From the NCBI GenBank assembly GCA_946122785.1, contig CAMGYJ010000008.1, positions 15,215,475 through 15,279,474 on the forward strand: DNA of 64,000 nucleotides, written 5' to 3'. The notes under the pieces are model-generated. The model was not told the origin of the DNA, searched no databases, and saw only the letters and a program-made list of their open reading frames with translations. This document shows positions 59,413 to 64,000 of this stretch, one piece after another. Source of the stretch: Linum tenue. Lineage: Eukaryota > Streptophyta > Magnoliopsida > Malpighiales > Linaceae. The position numbers were made by a program, and so were the translations under genes. The first letter of the stretch is position 1; every line of letters begins with the position of its first letter.

Positions 59413-59568
59413 GTGCCTGAGACGAAAAAAATAAATGAACACAACAGAATGTCACGAGGATACAAATACGTAGCCAAATATAGAGTTGTGAAAGTCACTA
59501 ACCAAGCTAAGCACTCCATAATGATACCCTGAAGACACTACACTCAACTGACATTGCTTATCCATCGG
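59413..59568 (+). repeat. Extra copy of the dioxygenase upstream region
   Basis: About 155 bp match 59803-59958 (and 44980-45135 in copy A): ACAAATACGTAGCCAAATATAGA, CTCCATAATGATAC and CACTACACTCAACTGAC. It lies upstream of copy B and has no gene of its own, hinting at a third, lost tandem unit. Confidence 0.8.
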
Positions 59569-60073
59569 CGCCTTAGGGATTTCTGGCCATCATCATTGTA
59601 ATCAAATTGTTTTTTGTTGAACTAGCTGCGACAGTCCATCTGTTAGTTATTCATCTTATTTCGCTCTACAAAGACCACCTAAATCGTGATTCGAATTGAT
59701 ATAGCACCATGTTTTAGGCAGGCAGCATCAAAGAATGCTTGAGGATGTATATGATCCGTCTACATAGGCATTTTGTCTTCATCTCTTTCTTTGACACTCC
59801 TGGACGTGCACGAGACGCAAAAAAAATTGATGTACATAACGTAATGTCACTCGCGTAGATACAAATACGTAGCCAAATATAGACGTGTGAAACTAACCAC
59901 ACCATAATGATACGCTGAAGACACTACTACACTCAACTGACACTTGCTTCTCCATCGGCCCCTCATACGGCTTTTTGGACATATGCCCCAATTCATCCGA
60001 TTAATGTTGACAATTAAACAACTTGACCGGACCGAATTAGTGACTCGAACCGGTCGGTTCGATCCGGATCTGA

Positions 60074-60080
60074 TATATAA
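60074..60080 (+). promoter_or_regulatory. TATA box of dioxygenase B
   Basis: TATATAA, 87 bp upstream of the ATG at 60161, in a context nearly identical to 45257. Confidence 0.7.
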
Positions 60081-60160
60081 CAGACGTTATAACTGTAGTA
60101 TCGAAATCAAAGCTCCTTTCTCCGCATCCCTCAAACAGAGAACAGAACATCATTTAGAAC

Positions 60161-61597
60161 ATGGCATCCGTTTCGGCGATCTCTGAAGCTGATCGACTGG
60201 CGCAGTTCAGGGCCTTCGACGCAACGAAAGCCGGTGTAAAAGGGCTGGTGGATGCTGGAGTGACCGAAATCCCTCCTATCTTCTACACGCCGCCTGAAAT
60301 CGTACTGGACAGCAAATCAAGTGATCGTGACAAGAAGTTCACCTTCCCTGTCATCGACCTACAAGGCGCGGCCACAGATCCTGCCAAGCGGAAGGAGATC
60401 GTCGAGAAAGTTCGAGATGCTTCCTCCACCTGGGGGTTCTTCCAGGTCCTTAACCATGGAGTTCCACTCAACGTCATGGAGGAGATGAAAGCCGGAATCA
60501 AGAGGTTCTACGAGCAGGATCTCGAGGAGAAGATGAAGTTCTTCTCACATGACCTCACTAGAAAAATTGCTTACAGCAGCAACTATGACTTGGTATTCCC
60601 GCAGGTCGCTACTTGGAAAGACACCACTGTTTTCAACATGGCTCCAGATCCTCCCAAGCACGAAGAACTCCCTGCTGCTAACAGGTATATAATTAAGATT
60701 TGCTACTAAAGTAGTGTCTTAAGTACATAACTTGAATTTTTTTTTTTTTTACAGGGAAATCATACAGGAGTATTCCAAGGAGATGGTTAAGATGGGCGAC
60801 CTGATCTTTGAGCTGCTCTCGGAGGCTCTAGGACTTGACCCAAATTACCTGAGAAAAAAGGATTGCTTGAGGGGACATTACATTGTGTGTCACTATTATC
60901 CACGGTGTCCTCAGCCTGATCGTACTTTGGGGACAGGCAAGCACACAGACTCCGATTTCATGACCATTCTCCTACAAGATCATGTTGGGGGGCTTCAGGT
61001 GCTCCATCAGGATCACTGGGTTGACGTAACTCCTCTTCCAGGGTCCCTTGTAATCAACATCGGAGATTTGCTTCAGGTCAGGTTACACTCTTTCTTGTGT
61101 TTCCATACGGACCCAAGTGTTGCCAAGGTGTGTGGTCCGAAATTTTGTGCGAGACCATCAATTTCGTCGGTACAAAAAATTAATATTGAACTTTTTGACG
61201 TAGCTGGATATTTGTGACATTCACGAATTATTTATTTTATTGTTCTAATATTTTATTTTTATGCATGTGTTCAGAAAATTATTGTCCACCAAGGAAATTT
61301 CATGTTCTCATGTTATGCGCTTGATATTTCCAGCTTATGTCCAACGATAAGTTCAGGAGCGTGAAGCATAGGGTGCTAGCAAATCGCAGCGATGAACCGA
61401 GGATATCGGCGGCCTGCTTTTTTAGCACCGGCCTTCTGCCAAACCCAACACAGTATGAACCCATTGTGGAGCTACTATCTGAAGAGAATCCTCCCAAGTA
61501 CAGAGCAACCACAATCTCAGAATACTTGATGTCTATAGCTACTAACAATAATGAAATCGATGGGGAGTCTCTTCTTCTTCAGCAGTTCAAGCTCTAA
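60161..61597 (+). CDS. 2-oxoglutarate/Fe(II) dioxygenase, ACO-homolog type (B)
   Basis: Exons 60161-60684, 60755-61076 and 61334-61597 give an intact 369-residue protein, the tandem paralog of the gene at 45349 with the same intron positions. Iron ligands H238 and D240 (HTDSD) and H294, and PRIS for 2-oxoglutarate, are kept. Differences cluster in the stretch around [17 protein letters not shown] (about 147-163) against [17 protein letters not shown] in copy A, and at TGKHTDSD versus NGKHTDSD. These lie near the substrate pocket in this fold, so the two may differ in substrate. Intron 2 is longer than in copy A. Confidence 0.9.
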
Positions 61598-62409
61598 GTT
61601 TCGAGACTCTGGAGATTGATATGAGAAAAACTTCAGTGTGTACAACTTGACATATAATAAGAAAAGAATATGGGGATCGAATGATGATAATATGACCGAG
61701 CAGCAGCTGAAATTTATACCTCGTATGTTACATAATGAAGTTTAATAAATAAATAAATAATGAAGTAGAATAAATAAATAACTTTGCACCAATGGATCGA
61801 ATTATATATATTATATTAATTAGTGTATCTTGATGCTTGAATAACTTTGAACTTCTGTAGTTGTATTATGTTAAGAAATAATTGTGGTCCCTTGTGTATA
61901 TTAGTTTGCAACAGTTCATTCAATAATGCTTAATACGTGTATGATATAAAATTCTTGTTCTCTTATTATTACAAAATCACCCAATTACTTTTCTCCTTTA
62001 TTCTATGATTAAAGGAATTTAATTGATATAGTAATTAAATTATATTTATTTCTACTTTAAATTATAAATTAAAAATATTTTCTAACCGATTATGAATTTT
62101 AAAAGTACTATAATGTTCACTTTTCGAAGAAGGTGGGTATTGCTTTCATTAACATTTGCCAATGCCAAGAAAAGTGAGTCTCTTTACCGAAGGTGTAAGC
62201 CAAAATACCACTACCGGAAAAGGGCGGTTAATCACACCGCCATACAAAAATTATAAATACAGAGATGTGCTAGACCTCGTAATCGAGCTACACTAATACC
62301 TAAGCGACGTAGCCAGGTAATCACTTCATCATGTCTCAATTTACCATACACATGTAACCATTGAATTACAACAAAAGACACCTTCGAAATCACAGGAAAT
62401 TGTGATAAA
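61598..62409. other. 3' flank of dioxygenase B
   Basis: 3' UTR-like sequence and AT-rich DNA, matching copy A to about 62185. No gene is seen after that. Confidence 0.6.
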
Positions 62410-62844
62410 GGGGTCGTTTGGAAGTTGTGAATGTTAAATCGTTGCATTGTAATGAATCACCATAATATAAATGCATGTATTGATACAATGTATGCATTTT
62501 AACAATACATTGTTTGGTTGTTGAGATTCTATTTTATGCATTGATTTACATAAAGTTATTTTATGGGGAAATGTCACATTTACCCTCAACTTTTAGAATA
62601 AGACAAAAACTATTAGGGATATAAATGGAAAGAAAAAGTTGACACAAATCTAAAACCAACAATCACAACAATCTCAACTTTTAGTTGAGATTGTATAATG
62701 CATCATTTTTTGTGATTGTTGGTGGGACCTACCTAAAACAATGCATACATTGTTTTACATTTTGAAACTTCCAAACATTGTATTATGCACAATACATGTA
62801 TTCAACAAACACAACTTTAACAATCACAACTTCCAAACGACCCC
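62410..62844. mobile_element. 435-bp MITE
   Basis: TIRs GGGGTCGTTTGGAAGTTGTG on both ends, flanked by AAA on each side (TSD uncertain). The TIR start resembles the PIF/Harbinger element at 29887. Non-coding, AT-rich and foldback-prone (ATGCAT/TACATTG repeats). Confidence 0.75.
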
Positions 62845-62999
62845 AAAAACTTCTCCAGAAAGATTCTGGCATTCTGCTCCAACCAAAGATTCCACTACAC
62901 TGCCAAAGGCAGACATCTAGACACTCATTTCCTCGCCCCGCTGGCCACACAAATGCTCCAGGCCTCTAGGAAGGACAACAAAGAAGTTGGAAAGGGACC

Positions 63000-63310
63000 A
63001 TATAAATGCAATCTAGACTAGAGAAAATTGTAAAATTCCAATAATCGAACTAAAAGAAAGGAACACTCAACACCGGATTTACGTGGTTTTCCCGTTCATG
63101 AATGAACGAGACTAGTCCACGAAGAACGTGAGTTCTCGGATGTTCTTGTATTAACTTTGATTAGGTTTTCTTAGAGGCTAGGGCGTGTAACCCTTAGCTC
63201 CTTTATACCCAGCAGTAGTCGATCCCTAGCAACATAAAACACGGGATGACATAATTACAACGAGATCCCTAAACTATGCAAAATAACAAAATCATGTCTA
63301 AGAATCTCAA
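63000..63310 (-). repeat. Probable 3' LTR of the Copia relic
   Basis: On the minus strand a purine-rich TTGAGGGGGAG tract (about 63312-63323) is followed by TGAGATTCTTAGACATG, the expected start of the 3' LTR. The far border (about 63000) is uncertain. Confidence 0.55.
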
Positions 63311-63319
63311 TACTCCCCC

Positions 63320-64000
63320 TCAAGCGAAGGAGTGAATATCCAGAAGTCCAAGCTTGACCAGAAGATGAGAAAACTGATCAATGCTAAGACCTTTGGTGAA
63401 AAGATCCACTGGCTGCTCAGAAATGGTAATCTTGAGTGGCAAAACATCACTCGATTGAACCCGTTCACGAACAAAGTAGCAGTCCATCTCCACGTGCTTG
63501 GTACGTTCATGAAACATCGGGTTAGCAGCAATGTGTAATGCTGCCTGGTTGTCACAATAAAGAGGAGTTGGTCGGGTGAGTGTCACACCAAGATCACGCA
63601 GAAGCCAGCGGAGCCAAACAATCTCGCTGACCGTGCTAGCCATGGCACGATATTCTGCTTCGGCCGAAGAACGCGCAAGCACAGACTATTTCTTGGTGCG
63701 CCAGGAAATAGGAGATGACCCAAGCTTAATGAAGTAGGATATCCATAACATATTTGCGCTAATTCAAAACCGAACCACACAGTGACCGGGCAATCTCAGT
63801 GCCAAGAAAGTACTTGAGTGGCCTAAGATCCTTAATAGTGAAACGATCATGCAAAAAATCCTTTACCCGCTGAATAAAAGCCATATCATCACCTATGAAA
63901 ATGACGTCATCAACGTAAATGAGAGCCACAACAAACGTCAAACCATGTCGATAGGTGAATCGGGCATGATCTGTGCGGCTCGGGACGAAGCGAAGTTCCC
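63320..64000 (-). pseudogene. Copia RT/RNase H relic, runs off the window
   Basis: On the minus strand: RT part YVDDVIFIGDD and RFTIKDLRPLKYFLGTEI, then RKYVMDIL. It jumps directly to SSPISWRTKKQ, RSSAEAEYRAMAS and YCDNQAALHIAANP (RNase H), so roughly 130 codons between RT end and RNase H are deleted, with stops and shifts near the junction (63660-63780). The C-terminus ends at 63320. The 5' part lies beyond the window. Confidence 0.88.

Larger units (their letters stand above)
59573..62185. repeat. Duplicated dioxygenase block, copy B
   Basis: Counterpart of 42080-47955 without the LINE or the 0.7-kb insert. It is the reference for dating those insertions after the duplication. Confidence 0.85.

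Noticed and set aside
45349..61597. Calling the two dioxygenases ACC oxidases
   Set aside because: The N-terminal signature is that of ACO-homolog DOXC enzymes, and true ACC oxidases are shorter; ethylene synthesis is not supported.

Overview
This is nuclear DNA from a flowering plant, probably a eudicot. The evidence is spliced genes with GT-AG introns, plant-specific families (AAP amino-acid permease, defensin-like peptide, DOXC-type 2-oxoglutarate dioxygenases, FAR1-type transposase) and TTTAGGG-type repeats. The window is a gene-poor, transposon-dense accessory region. Element borders below were found by matching terminal inverted repeats (TIRs) and target-site duplications (TSDs) by eye. 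Exon borders come from GT-AG sites that keep the reading frame.

Layout. (1) 254-5462 is a complete Mutator-like element (MULE) with 82-bp TIRs, a damaged mudrA-type transposase and a convergent intact gene for a GRF zinc-finger/coiled-coil/membrane protein. (2) 6290-9690 is a dead LINE interrupted at 6391-7958 by a long-TIR element with a perfect 10-bp TSD. (3) 10801-33058 is the wreck of an AAP amino-acid permease gene. Its TATA box lies at 10801 and its start codon at 29708, because an 18.7-kb CACTA element (10973-29681, TSD ACT) sits in its 5' leader. That CACTA contains a Copia relic (13.3-14.45 kb) and a 14-kb MULE (15299-29371, 9-bp TSD GGATTTTGC). A PIF/Harbinger element occupies intron 1 of the permease gene.

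The 14-kb MULE is the most interesting object. It carries two convergent multi-exon genes that both look intact: a Ulp1/C48-type cysteine peptidase (+) and an 814-residue FAR1-type transposase (-). Introns and flanks are filled with arrays of a GGATAT-centred motif and TTTAGGG-type repeats whose polarity flips between the two genes, always following the direction of transcription.

(4) 33.8-38.5 kb holds LINE and Copia relics and a small CACTA element. (5) 39015-39396 is a two-exon defensin-like gene with eight cysteines. (6) 42-48 kb and 59.4-62.2 kb are the two halves of a duplication, each with an intact three-exon dioxygenase gene; a LINE has entered the first copy upstream of its gene. 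(7) 48688-52131 is a complete hAT element with an intact 812-residue transposase and a perfect 8-bp TSD. (8) 52.3-58.6 kb holds two more long-TIR elements with 10-bp TSDs and a CACTA element with TTTCTGCGACG arrays. (9) The right end holds a MITE and a Copia relic that runs off the window.

Likely functional host genes are the defensin-like gene and the two dioxygenases. Candidate functional transposon genes are the FAR1 transposase, the Ulp1 peptidase, the GRF protein and the hAT transposase. No rRNA, standard tRNA gene or CRISPR array was seen.
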